Below, piece after piece: positions 15,816 through 24,924 of a stretch of 64,000 nt of DNA. A model generated the notes under the pieces. It saw only the letters and a program-made list of their open reading frames with translations, did no database searches and was not told the DNA's origin. Position 1 is the stretch's first letter. The number at the start of each line of letters is the position of its first letter. Origin of the DNA: an uncultured Ruminococcus sp. (lineage in GTDB: Bacteria > Bacillota > Clostridia > Oscillospirales > Acutalibacteraceae); contig CACWOX010000005.1 of the NCBI GenBank assembly GCA_902762615.1, forward strand, positions 1 through 64,000. The letters run 5' to 3'. A program made the translations under genes and the position numbers.

Positions 15816-17351
15816 ATGATCATCAAAAGGATTTCAGCTTTATTGGTTGCTGCCGTACTGACTGTCTCTTTGGTCGGCATTACAGCGTGCGGCAGAATTG
15901 ATTACAGCGACATACATCGTGCGCAAAGCAGTTCGGAAAGCTCTGACGTATCGTCAGAGAGGATTGACACGGAGAGCACGGGAAGTGACGATTCCTCCGA
16001 TATACCTGACATGGCTTCATCTGAAGATATGGTCTCCTCGGACGTTTCGTCAGCAGTAGCTTTGCCCGAAATTACCACACAGCCCAAGAGTCTGAGCGTA
16101 ACAAAGGGCGGCTCGGTAAAAATCTCTGTCAAAGCCAAGGGGAAAGGTCTGAAATACCAATGGTATTTCAAGAAAAGCGGACAGAGTGAGTATTCCGCGT
16201 GGAAGGGATACACCAAATCCTCCGCAACGGTTACGCACGACGGCAAATGGGAAGAACTGCTCTATTACTGCATGATCACCGACAGCACGGGTAATTCGGC
16301 TGTTTCGGATACGGCAATCATAACCCTTCAAAGACAGATGAGAGTGCTTGCAGTGGGCGACAGCATTTGCAGAGGAGGACGCAATTCGCACAAGGGCTTT
16401 GTGGGCGACCTCGGACTGACCTATCTCAACCTCGGGCAGAACGGCGCGACGCTTTCCACCAAGGAAACCAAGGTGACCAATATTCCCAAGCAGCTCGCAG
16501 ATGAAAAGGACTTTCAGCCGGATATTGTCATTGCCGACGGAGGGGTTAACGATTACATTTATAACGTCCCTCTCGGCACGGTCCCCACACGACCTGTTTC
16601 TGATTCGAATAAGCTGAGCGACAAGACATTGGCTACCGCCATGGGCGGATTGCAAAGGCTCTTCGCCCTGATGAGCAGCAAATATCCCAACGCGCAGCGG
16701 TATTTTGTCATCACGCACAAGACGACACAGCGAATTCCGACAAAGGTAAACGGCAAATATGTATATACCGATCAAGACAAATACGTTGACTGGACTGTTA
16801 CCAAAAACAAGGCGGGATATACCCAGCAGGAGCTTCACGACGCCATTGTTGCATGCTGCAAGGTTTACGACGTCGAGGTGATAGACGTCTACACCAAAAG
16901 CGCCCTGAATACTGCCGACCCGAAATATCGCAGCCAGACATCTTATTCCGACGATCCTTCCGCCACCGACAGCGAATATGTCGATATAGACGGCGTGCAT
17001 CCTCTGGATCGCGGTTATCGTGAATTTTACATTCCGCTGATTCGCAAACAGGTCAAGGCTTCGCAGAATGCAGCAGTGCAGCTTGAGATTGTCCGTCAGC
17101 CCGTGAATCAAAGCATCACGCTCGGAGATTCCGTTACCCTTTCGGTTAAGGCGAGCGGAAGCAATCTGAAATATCAGTGGTTTTACAAAAAGGCAGGTCA
17201 GACCGCCTTTTCCGAATGGAAGGGACGCACGCACGACTCCGAGACCGTTACCCCCAACGACTCATGGGACGGCATTCAGCTTTACTGTGTGGTTGTCGAC
17301 GGCAATGGCAAATCGTTGCAATCTGATACCGTTACAGTAAAAGTTAAGTAG
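15816..17351 (+). CDS. Lipoprotein with SGNH/GDSL hydrolase domain between two Ig-like modules
   Basis: A 511-residue secreted lipoprotein. The signal peptide ends in lipobox GITAC (Cys about residue 26), followed by a Ser/Asp-rich linker. The first Ig-like module spans about residues 88-172 (TQPKSLSV to SDTAIITL). The SGNH hydrolase domain follows at about 176-410, with the nucleophile block AVGDSICRGG, the Asn block ADGGVNDYI, and the catalytic DGVHP near its end. A second Ig-like module of the same kind forms the C-terminus. The likely role is esterase activity (deacetylation of a surface or dietary glycan) on the cell surface; the substrate is inferred only by family. RBS AAGAAGG precedes ATG 15816. 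The gene stands alone. Confidence 0.85.
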   Translation: MIIKRISALLVAAVLTVSLVGITACGRIDYSDIHRAQSSSESSDVSSERIDTESTGSDDSSDIPDMASSEDMVSSDVSSAVALPEITTQPKSLSVTKGGSVKISVKAKGKGLKYQWYFKKSGQSEYSAWKGYTKSSATVTHDGKWEELLYYCMITDSTGNSAVSDTAIITLQRQMRVLAVGDSICRGGRNSHKGFVGDLGLTYLNLGQNGATLSTKETKVTNIPKQLADEKDFQPDIVIADGGVNDYIYNVPLGTVPTRPVSDSNKLSDKTLATAMGGLQRLFALMSSKYPNAQRYFVITHKTTQRIPTKVNGKYVYTDQDKYVDWTVTKNKAGYTQQELHDAIVACCKVYDVEVIDVYTKSALNTADPKYRSQTSYSDDPSATDSEYVDIDGVHPLDRGYREFYIPLIRKQVKASQNAAVQLEIVRQPVNQSITLGDSVTLSVKASGSNLKYQWFYKKAGQTAFSEWKGRTHDSETVTPNDSWDGIQLYCVVVDGNGKSLQSDTVTVKVK

Positions 17352-17373
17352 CAGACATTTTGAGGAAAAAATA

Positions 17374-17432
17374 ATCTCCGTTGCCATTCGCCCTCTGTGT
17401 TGAGAGCTGTAATGGTGCGGAGATTTTTTTTA
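17374..17432. terminator. Bidirectional terminator
   Basis: Arms 17374-17389 and 17412-17426 pair (AATCTCCG and CGGAGATT plus CCATT/AATGG), with T-runs on both strands. It lies between the convergent SGNH lipoprotein and PLP-enzyme genes. Confidence 0.8.
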
Positions 17433-17440
17433 ATTACCTG

Positions 17441-18742
17441 TCAATCAAGCGAACCGAGAAGACCTTTGTCCAGCATGCGCTGTGCGGCGATAAGAATGCC
17501 TGTTTTTCCCGCGGCGTAATTCAGACCGCCCTGCATCCACACGGCATAAGGTTCGCGCAGAGGCGCGTCGGCGGAAAGCTCTATCGACGAGCCGAGCGTG
17601 AAGGAGCCGGACGCCATGATGATCTTGTTGTCGTAGCCCGGCATGTCCCAAGGTTCCGGAAGCGCCATTGAGTCGACCGGCGAACCGCTCTGTATGCCCT
17701 GACAGAAGGCAATGAGGGATTCGGGATTTTGCAGCATCACCGACTGAATGATGTCGGCGCGCACTTCATTGGGCTGCGGGGTGACGCCGTAGCCCAGACG
17801 GGAGAAAAGTCCGGCGCAGAAGGCAGCGGTTTTGAGCGCTTCGCCCACCACATGCGGAGCCGAGAAGAGTCCCATGTACATCTCTCTGGAATGTCCCATG
17901 GTACAGCCCACCTCTCTGCCGGTGCCGGGAGTGGACAGACGGTAAGAGCACATCTCCACAAGATCGGAACGTCCGGCAATGTAGCCGCCGGTAGATGCAA
18001 TGCCGCCGCCGGGATTCTTGATGAGTGAGCCTGCTATGAGGTCGGCTCCGTGGACGCACGGCTCGGTGAGCTGCACGAATTCACCGTAGCAGTTGTCCAC
18101 CATGATAACAGCTTCGGGCTTTACGGCTCGTACCGCGCCGCATATTTCTTCAATCTGCTCCACTGTAAGCGACGGACGGAGAGAATATCCTCTCGAACGC
18201 TGTATGTAAACCATCTTCACCGAACTGTCGGAGCGCAGCATTTCCAGTGCGGTTTCAATGTCAACGCCTCCGTCCGGCAGCAGATCGACCTTTTCAAAAT
18301 GAATGCCGAAATCCCTCAGCGAACCGCTTGCGGACTGCTTGCTTATGCCTATGACCGATTGAATGGTGTCATAAGGCATTCCTGTGACACAGAGCATGGT
18401 GTCGCCCGGACGAAGGATTCCGAAGAGCGCAACGGTCAGCGCGTGTGTTCCGCACATGAAATTGTGCCGGAGCAGAGCGTCCTCACATTCCATAGCGTCG
18501 GCAAAGACACGTTCCAGCTTGTCCCTGCCGACGTCGCCGTATCCGTAGCCCGTGGAGGAGGTAAAGCAGCTTTCTCCGACGCCGTTGCTGATGAATGCGG
18601 CGAGCACCTTCTGCTGATTGATGAAGGCGTTGCTTTCGATGCGTTCAAACGCAGGTCGGATATCCTGCTCGGTAAGGGCGGCAAGCTCCATGAGCCTGTC
18701 GTCGATATCAAAGAATTTTCTTGTGTTGCTGTTCAGATTCAT
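17441..18742 (-). CDS. PLP-dependent enzyme, YnbB / methionine gamma-lyase family
   Basis: A 433-residue fold-type I PLP enzyme of the YnbB group (sometimes annotated as aluminium-resistance protein). Visible motifs are FTSSTGYGYGD, HNFMCGTHAL in the cofactor region, MVDNCYGEF with the aspartate that pairs with the pyridine nitrogen, and GSLIKNPGGG with the Schiff-base lysine. The substrate is not established for the family; a C-S lyase activity is assumed by similarity to cystathionine/methionine gamma-lyases. ATG 18742 follows AAGGAGA; an upstream in-frame ATG at 18781 would add 13 residues and lacks an RBS. It has its own promoter (18791-18820). Confidence 0.88.
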   Translation of the reverse strand: MNLNSNTRKFFDIDDRLMELAALTEQDIRPAFERIESNAFINQQKVLAAFISNGVGESCFTSSTGYGYGDVGRDKLERVFADAMECEDALLRHNFMCGTHALTVALFGILRPGDTMLCVTGMPYDTIQSVIGISKQSASGSLRDFGIHFEKVDLLPDGGVDIETALEMLRSDSSVKMVYIQRSRGYSLRPSLTVEQIEEICGAVRAVKPEAVIMVDNCYGEFVQLTEPCVHGADLIAGSLIKNPGGGIASTGGYIAGRSDLVEMCSYRLSTPGTGREVGCTMGHSREMYMGLFSAPHVVGEALKTAAFCAGLFSRLGYGVTPQPNEVRADIIQSVMLQNPESLIAFCQGIQSGSPVDSMALPEPWDMPGYDNKIIMASGSFTLGSSIELSADAPLREPYAVWMQGGLNYAAGKTGILIAAQRMLDKGLLGSLD

Positions 18743-18790
18743 GAGATTCTCCTTGATGATAGTATTAGGATATTGCATCATGCGATAGCT

Positions 18791-18820
18791 ATTATATCAC
18801 TGCCGCATGTGAATTGTCAA
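18791..18820 (-). promoter_or_regulatory. Sigma-A promoter of the YnbB-like gene
   Basis: On the minus strand TTGACA (18815-18820) and TATAAT (18791-18796), both perfect, with an 18 bp spacer. Confidence 0.8.
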
Positions 18821-18886
18821 ATACTGTATGGCAATTTATTGATTGATTTTAATTCTTTTAATCATGGGGATAATCAGCCTTCCTTC

Positions 18887-18915
18887 TTGATTTGTCAGGC
18901 GTGATATGCTAAAAT
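18887..18915 (+). promoter_or_regulatory. Promoter of holA-rnmV
   Basis: TTGATT at 18887-18892 and TAAAAT at 18910-18915 with a 17 bp spacer. The predicted start near 18922 leaves a 70 nt leader to ATG 18992. Confidence 0.6.
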
Positions 18916-18991
18916 ACTTTAAGATACTCCTGATTTTGACATGGATGATTCGGATAACGGCAGAGAATGGCTTTACGAAAGGGCTGAAACA

Positions 18992-20047
18992 ATGGCTGAG
19001 ATTAATTACAGCGCACTCCAAGGGCATATCGCGATGGGCAAGCCTTCTCCGGTTTACCTGATATGCGGCGATGAAGGATATCTGCGCCGCCGCAGTCTCG
19101 AAATGCTGAAGGAAAAATACATGCCGGATGTGCTTCCGGAATTTAATTACACCGAGTTCGACGGCTCGGTATGCACGGTCGATGAGATTTCAGCCGCGGA
19201 CGAAACTCTGCCAATGATGGCGGAACGCCGCATGATCGTGGTCAAGGATATGGACGCTGCCGCCATAAGCGCCGATCAGTACCGCAAGCTGGAGACATTC
19301 CTCGGCTCAGTGGGGAATAATGACAGCTGTGTGCTCATATTCTTCAATGTGTCGGTTAAAGCCTCGGCAAAGAGCGGCGACAGGCAGGGCGCTATGCGCA
19401 GTCTCATCAAGAAAAACGGCACGGTTATCAATTGCAAAATTCCGTCTTCCGCCGAGATCACCGACATTCTGATGGCGGCAGCCGCCGCCGGCGGTGCGCA
19501 GATAAGCCGTTCCGACGCGGCTTACATGGTGGAACGCTGCGGCAATGACATTACCAATCTGCTCAGCGAGCTTGCCAAGCTTCAGTCGCTCTGCGGCGGC
19601 AGGATCACACGCGCTGCCATTGACGCCAATACAACCCAGAGCGTAGATGTGAAGGCTTATATGCTCGCTTCCAACGTGATATCCGGCAAACGGGGCGATG
19701 CTTACCGCATAATGGAGGAGCTTTTTGACGAACGCACCGAGCCGGTGGCGGTACTGGCGATCATGTCGGGCGCCTTTATTGATCTCTACCGTGCCAAGCT
19801 CGCTTCCGGTGAGCGAAAGGACGCGGACGGCATGGCGGCACTCTTCGGCGAGGAATACAAGGGCAAGGAGAAGCGGCTGAGCTTTTCCTTCCGCGACTGC
19901 CGCAGGTATTCGCCTGCGCTGCTGCGCAAATGGTGTACAATGCTCTGCCGCACCGACGCGGCTCTCAAAAGCAGCCGCGTTGACGGTCGCATACTCATGG
20001 AAAAGCTGCTTGCCGAAATGTTTGCGGCTGTGGAGGCGTCAAGATGA
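18992..20047 (+). CDS. holA: DNA polymerase III subunit delta
   Basis: A 351-residue clamp-loader subunit that opens the beta clamp. The N-terminal AAA-like region begins PVYLICGDEGYLRRR, typical of HolA (the family keeps the fold but not ATP binding). The central SDAAYMVERCGNDITNLLSEL and the C-terminal collar helices are present. I chose ATG 18992 because GAAAGGG precedes it; ATG 18941 would add 17 residues. The stop codon overlaps the start of rnmV by 4 bp, so the two are co-translated. Confidence 0.9.
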   Translation: MAEINYSALQGHIAMGKPSPVYLICGDEGYLRRRSLEMLKEKYMPDVLPEFNYTEFDGSVCTVDEISAADETLPMMAERRMIVVKDMDAAAISADQYRKLETFLGSVGNNDSCVLIFFNVSVKASAKSGDRQGAMRSLIKKNGTVINCKIPSSAEITDILMAAAAAGGAQISRSDAAYMVERCGNDITNLLSELAKLQSLCGGRITRAAIDANTTQSVDVKAYMLASNVISGKRGDAYRIMEELFDERTEPVAVLAIMSGAFIDLYRAKLASGERKDADGMAALFGEEYKGKEKRLSFSFRDCRRYSPALLRKWCTMLCRTDAALKSSRVDGRILMEKLLAEMFAAVEASR

Positions 20048-20640
20048 TCAAAATAAAGGAAGCGGTGATTGTCGAGGGCAAATATGACAAAATCAGACTT
20101 TCCTCCCTCATAGACGCCCTTATCATTACCACCGACGGCTTTGGAATATTCAGGGACAAAGAGAAAATGAACATGCTTCGGCGGCTTGCTCAGACCCGCG
20201 GGCTTCTGGTGATAACAGACAGCGATTCCGCCGGCTTCGTGATACGCAATCACCTGCGTTCCTGTATTCCACCAGAGCAAATAAAGCATGCCTACATTCC
20301 GGACGTATTCGGCAAGGAACGGCGGAAGGCTTCTCCCTCAAAGGAAGGCAAGCTGGGCGTAGAGGGCATGTCCACCGATGCGCTGGTGGAAGCGCTGCGG
20401 CATGCGGGCGTGATCTGCGGCGAGTTCGAGCCTGCATGCAGCGAGGACGAAAAGCGGCAGTCTATTACGCGGACGGATTTTTACCTCTGCGGACTCTCGG
20501 GCGGCGGGAACAGCTCCGCGCTTCGTACCAAACTGATAAATTATCTCGGGCTTCCCGAGCGAATGACCGCCAAGGCTCTTTTGGGGGTTATCAACGACTA
20601 CATGACTGTGGAGGAATTTTATCATTTCTTTGGCAAATGA
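20044..20640 (+). CDS. rnmV: Ribonuclease M5 (5S rRNA maturation)
   Basis: A 198-residue RNase M5. The TOPRIM domain has the catalytic glutamate in AVIVEGKYDK and the acidic pair in ITDSDSAG. The C-terminal half contains GKLGVEGM and the extension that recognises 5S rRNA with ribosomal protein L18. In Firmicutes the enzyme trims both strands of pre-5S rRNA. It is usually beside rsmA; here it follows holA with a 4 bp overlap. No terminator is evident directly downstream. Confidence 0.92.
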   Translation: MIKIKEAVIVEGKYDKIRLSSLIDALIITTDGFGIFRDKEKMNMLRRLAQTRGLLVITDSDSAGFVIRNHLRSCIPPEQIKHAYIPDVFGKERRKASPSKEGKLGVEGMSTDALVEALRHAGVICGEFEPACSEDEKRQSITRTDFYLCGLSGGGNSSALRTKLINYLGLPERMTAKALLGVINDYMTVEEFYHFFGK

Positions 20641-20785
20641 GATAATCACAGCAACAATCTTAACGAAATATTAAAAAAATATTTACAAATCAAGATTGCA
20701 GGATTACAAAGCTTTAATTACTCTTTACTTTAGGAGAATGTTGTTATAAAATATCATTGAGGAAATATATCAGACGTTTAAGAAG

Positions 20786-21718
20786 GTGGTTATCATCGGA
20801 ACAACAAACAGAACTTTGAGAATCGCTGCCGGATTATTGGCGGCAGCGGTGGTGTGCATGACCGGCTGCACGGATTATGTCAGCGGCAATATAAGAAAAA
20901 AGGACGCTGTGATCTCTGATTCTGACGTTTCGTCTATAGATACTTCCATGGATTACCGGTCCGAATATGACGGAGCGCAGGGTTCGGCAGGCTCCCTCAG
21001 CGGCCGCACGCTTCTGATTTCGATTTATACCGACGACGCCGGAACCTCATGGGACGAAAGTACAGAGGATGACAGCGAGATGATCTACGATGCGCTGGAC
21101 AATCTACGCATAAGTACGGAGTATCTCACGCAGCAGGCGGAACGGTATGGCGCTTCGGCTGAATTTATCTGGGACTGGGAGCTGAATCCCGATCTTTATT
21201 ACAAGGCTGCGTTTGATGAATCGCTCGTCACCGAATACGGCGACAAGTACGAAATTCAAAAGAACTGGATCGAGAACAACATCGACACCCGTGCGCTTAG
21301 AAACAAGTATCTTGCCGACAACGTTATCTATTTATTCTTTTTCAACACCGATTACAGCAATCAGGTCAATCCATGGTACCTCGGATATTCCTGTTCGCCT
21401 GATTATTATGTTGAATTCTGCAACATTTACGTGAGATTCGACGATGTTTTCGTCACCAAACCGCCCACATATGCGCACGAGATGATGCACTGCTTCGGCG
21501 CGCATGATTTATATTATGCCAATGAATTCATACCGCAGGAGTATGTGGACCATCTTGGCAAGACATACTCGAGCGACATCATGTACACGGTGTATGATTC
21601 CAAGGATATAACCAACGATTTCACCGATCTCGACGCCTACTATGTCGGACTCAAGGACAGCTGCGAGGAAGTGGAGAAGTGGAATCTTGCCATCAGCGAA
21701 CATATTACGGACAATTGA
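20786..21718 (+). CDS. Lipoprotein with metzincin-like zinc protease motif
   Basis: A 310-residue predicted lipoprotein. The signal peptide ends in the lipobox MTGC (Cys about residue 28), followed by an Asp/Ser-rich linker. HEMMHCFGAHD at about residues 231-241 fits the extended metzincin zinc site HExxHxxGxxH/D, and SDIMY about 25 residues later fits the Met-turn. A membrane-anchored extracellular metallopeptidase is therefore likely, but the overall family is not recognised. The GTG start at 20786 is the only start that keeps a full signal peptide; its RBS is weak. It is followed after 25 bp by the DUF3298 lipoprotein and then the Ig-repeat lipoprotein, probably as one operon. Confidence 0.7.
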   Translation: MVIIGTTNRTLRIAAGLLAAAVVCMTGCTDYVSGNIRKKDAVISDSDVSSIDTSMDYRSEYDGAQGSAGSLSGRTLLISIYTDDAGTSWDESTEDDSEMIYDALDNLRISTEYLTQQAERYGASAEFIWDWELNPDLYYKAAFDESLVTEYGDKYEIQKNWIENNIDTRALRNKYLADNVIYLFFFNTDYSNQVNPWYLGYSCSPDYYVEFCNIYVRFDDVFVTKPPTYAHEMMHCFGAHDLYYANEFIPQEYVDHLGKTYSSDIMYTVYDSKDITNDFTDLDAYYVGLKDSCEEVEKWNLAISEHITDN

Positions 21719-21743
21719 TTCAATCAACGGGAGGAATGATTTT

Positions 21744-22757
21744 ATGACAAGCAACGGTCATTTTGTTAAAAAAGCGCTGGCACTGATCATATCGGCTGCC
21801 CTGCTGGGAACCTTCGCTTCATGCGGCAGCGACGACAAGAACAGCAAAAATACAAAAAAGAACAGCGGCAGTGTGTCGCAGGCAACCCGTGCGGCAGATA
21901 ATCCCAATATCGTTGAATTCGACGACACGGAGGATGAGGACGACGCCGTAGTAACACATTCGGGCGAAGATGATGTGGTAACCACTACAACCACCACAGC
22001 TCCGTCGAGAACCAAAAAGACGACAACGACAACCACTACCACTACCACCAAAAAAACAACAACAGCCAAGCCGACAGAAACCAAAACCATCACCACAACC
22101 AAAGCGACTACCGCCGCGACACAGCCTGCCTCTCAGCTCAATAATAAATACAAGGTCACATATAAGACCTATGCAACAGACGACGGAAAGATCAAGTATA
22201 AGTATCCTCAGATCACAGGTCTTTACGATGAGGCAATGCAGAGCTTTTTCAACGATTATTTCAAAAAGAGCTGTACGGGTTCTTTGACTGATTTAGGGCT
22301 TGACACTTTCAAAGGTACATATGAGGTCAAATACAAGACAAAGGACACGCTCAGTATTGTTTTCCGCGAGAGCTTTTTGTACAGCGGAGCAGCCCACGGC
22401 TATACCAGCGCTCATGCCATTACCATTGACCTTGCCACAGGCAATACCATTATTCCCTCAGAGTCGGTGGATATGGACAAAGCTGCCGACGCCATCACCA
22501 ATGACACATGGACGCTCACCAGAAGTGCCGACGGCGTTACCAAGAAGCATATCATCAATTATTTCAATCAGTTCGACGAGGCTTCCATCAAGTCGAATCT
22601 CTCGGTGGATGACATGATAAGGATAAAGAATTCCGGCGGAAAATACACTGTCAGCGGCAAGACGGGCTGCAATTCCTACCTTGACGTCAACGGCGACCCT
22701 GTGCTTATTTTAGAGGTAAATCACGCTCTCGGCGACTATGTCGAGGTGCAGTTCTGA
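21744..22757 (+). CDS. Lipoprotein with Thr-rich linker and DUF3298/RsiV-like domain
   Basis: A 337-residue lipoprotein. The signal peptide ends in TFASC. A long Thr/Lys-rich low-complexity stalk of the kind common in Ruminococcus surface proteins (about residues 70-125) precedes a C-terminal DUF3298-like domain. That domain has YDEAMQSFFNDYF, FLYSGAAHGYT and the SAHAITIDLATG segment. In RsiV this domain binds lysozyme, but here there is no anti-sigma part, so the ligand is unknown. GGGAGG precedes ATG 21744. It lies between the metzincin-like and Ig-repeat lipoproteins with gaps of 25 and 19 bp. Confidence 0.8.
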   Translation: MTSNGHFVKKALALIISAALLGTFASCGSDDKNSKNTKKNSGSVSQATRAADNPNIVEFDDTEDEDDAVVTHSGEDDVVTTTTTTAPSRTKKTTTTTTTTTTKKTTTAKPTETKTITTTKATTAATQPASQLNNKYKVTYKTYATDDGKIKYKYPQITGLYDEAMQSFFNDYFKKSCTGSLTDLGLDTFKGTYEVKYKTKDTLSIVFRESFLYSGAAHGYTSAHAITIDLATGNTIIPSESVDMDKAADAITNDTWTLTRSADGVTKKHIINYFNQFDEASIKSNLSVDDMIRIKNSGGKYTVSGKTGCNSYLDVNGDPVLILEVNHALGDYVEVQF

Positions 22758-22776
22758 GCCTGAGTAAATATTCCGA

Positions 22777-24792
22777 ATGAAGAAGTGTAATATGATCAAA
22801 ACGGCAGCCGCAACGACAGCACTCGCACTGTTTCTCTGCGGCTGCTTTTTCCCAAAAAACGAATCGCTGCATTCCCCGCCGGTCATAACCATGCAGCCTG
22901 TTGACTGTCAGACCAAGGCGGGCGAAACAGTGACCTTTGAAGCCGCCGCCCAAGGCGAAGGTCTGACATATCAGTGGTATTACAAAAAGCCCGATTCCTC
23001 GCGGTGGTCGGTGTGGAACAGTCACGACACGCCTGTCACCTCCGCTCCGGCAAATCCCACATGGAACGGCATGAGAGTGTATTGCCGCATAACCGACAGC
23101 AGCGGCAATTCCGTTGCCACGCGTGCCGCCCTGATTTCCTTGAGCGAACCGGTTGTCATGACCGCACAGCCTGTCGATGTCAGACTGAATCTCGGTGAAA
23201 CGGCATACTTTCGGGTGGAAGCCAAAGGAAAGGGCAAGCTGAAATACCAGTGGTATTATCGCAAGAGCAATTCCGAACTGTGGACAAAGTGGAAGGGGCA
23301 CACTGCCTCCGATACCGAGGCTGTCGCCAACAATTCGTGGAACGGAATGCAGGTGTTCTGCCTTGTCACGGACAGCGCAGGCAGTTCGGTACCCTCCGAT
23401 TTTGCCACAGTTACCGTTATCGACTCGCCCACTGTCATTTTGCAGCCTCGCAGCACACGCATTACGCAGAGCGATTCGGCTGCGTTCACGGTCAACGGCG
23501 GTACGGAAGGGCTTGTCTATCAGTGGTTTTATATTCCCGCCGGAGGATTTACGGGCGTTAAGATGATGGGCAGGAATGACCCGACACTGACGCTTTCCGT
23601 CGATGAATCGTGGAACGGTTCACAGGTGTATTGCAGACTGAAAAGTCCCGGCGGCAGTATGGTGTTTTCGGACAGGGCGGAGATTATTTCGGGAGAAAAA
23701 CCGATCATAACGTCTCAGCCTCAGTCAGTTGTTTCAAAAGTCGGAAATTCGATGAAGTTTTCAGTGAAGGCTTCGGGCGATGAGCTGCGCTACAGGTGGT
23801 TTTTCAGATATAAGAATTCTTCGGGATGGTTCCCATTGGCTGGCTATACAACGCAGAAGATTTCGCTCAGAGCGGTACATATGCTTTCGGGCGGTGAAAT
23901 ACGCTGCGAAGTGACCGACGGCAGAGGAAACAAAGCCGTCTCTCAACCCGCACAAATAATCGTAAATGATCAAACCGATATTATTCTCCCCTCAAGGAAT
24001 GTGACCGCAAGCTCGGGAGAAACGGTTAAGATACGCGCGGATGCCGACACGCAGGACGTAAGCTTCCGCTGGTATGTCAGAAAAAGCGGTGACTTCGGCT
24101 GGAAAGAGATTGCCGGACAGACAGGCAGCGAATTTTCGGGTGTGGCGGATCCTTCGTGGCACAGAATGCAGATTCAATGCATGGCAACTGCTGTGGACGG
24201 AAGCTCATATTGGCTGCCTGCTGCCGATATCACAATCAACGACATCTTCACCCTGAAAGCGTCGCCAAAAAGCATTACGGCGCGTTCGGGCGACAATGCG
24301 GTATTCTCGGTAAAGGCGGCGGGACGTGGTCTGAATTACCAATGGCTTCGCAAGGCAGACGGGTCCGACAAATGGGTCAGATGGCAAGGGCAAAACGCTT
24401 CGTCGGTGAAGCTGCCTGTCGAGACCTCATGGCACAGAATGACTGTGCGGTGCGACGTCACCGACTGCACGGGCAAGCGGATTTCTTCCGACAGTGCGGG
24501 CGTATGGATAACCGATGCGCTCGACATTCTCAGACAGCCTGATAGCATATCTGTGAGGGCGTATGAGCTGGCTGAATTCTCCGTGAAGGCACAGGGAAAG
24601 GGTCTGCGCTATCAGTGGTATTACAAAAAGCGCGGAATGATCGGCTGGAATGTTTGGAAAAAGCACACTTCGCCAAGCACTTCGGCTCTCTCTAATCCCA
24701 CATGGGACGGCATGAGAGTCATGTGCGTAGTTACTGACTCGGAAGACAATAAAAAATATTCCCGTCAGGCAATTGTGAGAATAACAGAATAG
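22777..24792 (+). CDS. Lipoprotein composed of seven Ig-like modules
   Basis: A 671-residue surface protein. A short signal peptide with lipobox LCGC (Cys about residue 24) is followed by seven tandem modules of about 90 residues. Each has a QP near its start, a central YQWY or related aromatic motif, a W-x-x-M element and a C-x-V/I-T-D element before a Gly/Asn turn. The paired Trp and Cys positions are those of an Ig fold. The modules match those flanking the SGNH domain at 16.1-17.3 kb. The role is probably adhesion or carbohydrate/protein binding, with no catalytic domain visible. ATG 22792 is an alternative start. It is the last gene before a terminator. Confidence 0.78.
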   Translation: MKKCNMIKTAAATTALALFLCGCFFPKNESLHSPPVITMQPVDCQTKAGETVTFEAAAQGEGLTYQWYYKKPDSSRWSVWNSHDTPVTSAPANPTWNGMRVYCRITDSSGNSVATRAALISLSEPVVMTAQPVDVRLNLGETAYFRVEAKGKGKLKYQWYYRKSNSELWTKWKGHTASDTEAVANNSWNGMQVFCLVTDSAGSSVPSDFATVTVIDSPTVILQPRSTRITQSDSAAFTVNGGTEGLVYQWFYIPAGGFTGVKMMGRNDPTLTLSVDESWNGSQVYCRLKSPGGSMVFSDRAEIISGEKPIITSQPQSVVSKVGNSMKFSVKASGDELRYRWFFRYKNSSGWFPLAGYTTQKISLRAVHMLSGGEIRCEVTDGRGNKAVSQPAQIIVNDQTDIILPSRNVTASSGETVKIRADADTQDVSFRWYVRKSGDFGWKEIAGQTGSEFSGVADPSWHRMQIQCMATAVDGSSYWLPAADITINDIFTLKASPKSITARSGDNAVFSVKAAGRGLNYQWLRKADGSDKWVRWQGQNASSVKLPVETSWHRMTVRCDVTDCTGKRISSDSAGVWITDALDILRQPDSISVRAYELAEFSVKAQGKGLRYQWYYKKRGMIGWNVWKKHTSPSTSALSNPTWDGMRVMCVVTDSEDNKKYSRQAIVRITE

Positions 24793-24795
24793 AAT

Positions 24796-24845
24796 AAAAG
24801 CCGTTTAAGTCATTCATCAGAGTGGCTTAGACGGCTTTTAAAATT
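24796..24845 (+). terminator. Rho-independent terminator
   Basis: Arms 24796-24809 and 24826-24839 form a 14 bp stem with one wobble pair, ending in a T-run. It closes the lipoprotein operon. Confidence 0.85.
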
Positions 24846-24924
24846 TATTTTTGCACGCCTTTGAGAATACGGCATATTATGTAGTACATAGAATATCAAA
24901 TCAAAGGAGTGTTTAAAGAATCAT

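Noticed and set aside
15707-15901. Small frame encoding HYK repeats over the tandem 9-mers
   Set aside because: It begins upstream of the promoter and overlaps the lipoprotein gene; the repeats are better seen as non-coding.
16050-17234. 394-codon minus-strand frame opposite the SGNH lipoprotein
   Set aside because: Antisense shadow; the plus frame has signal peptide, RBS and catalytic motifs.
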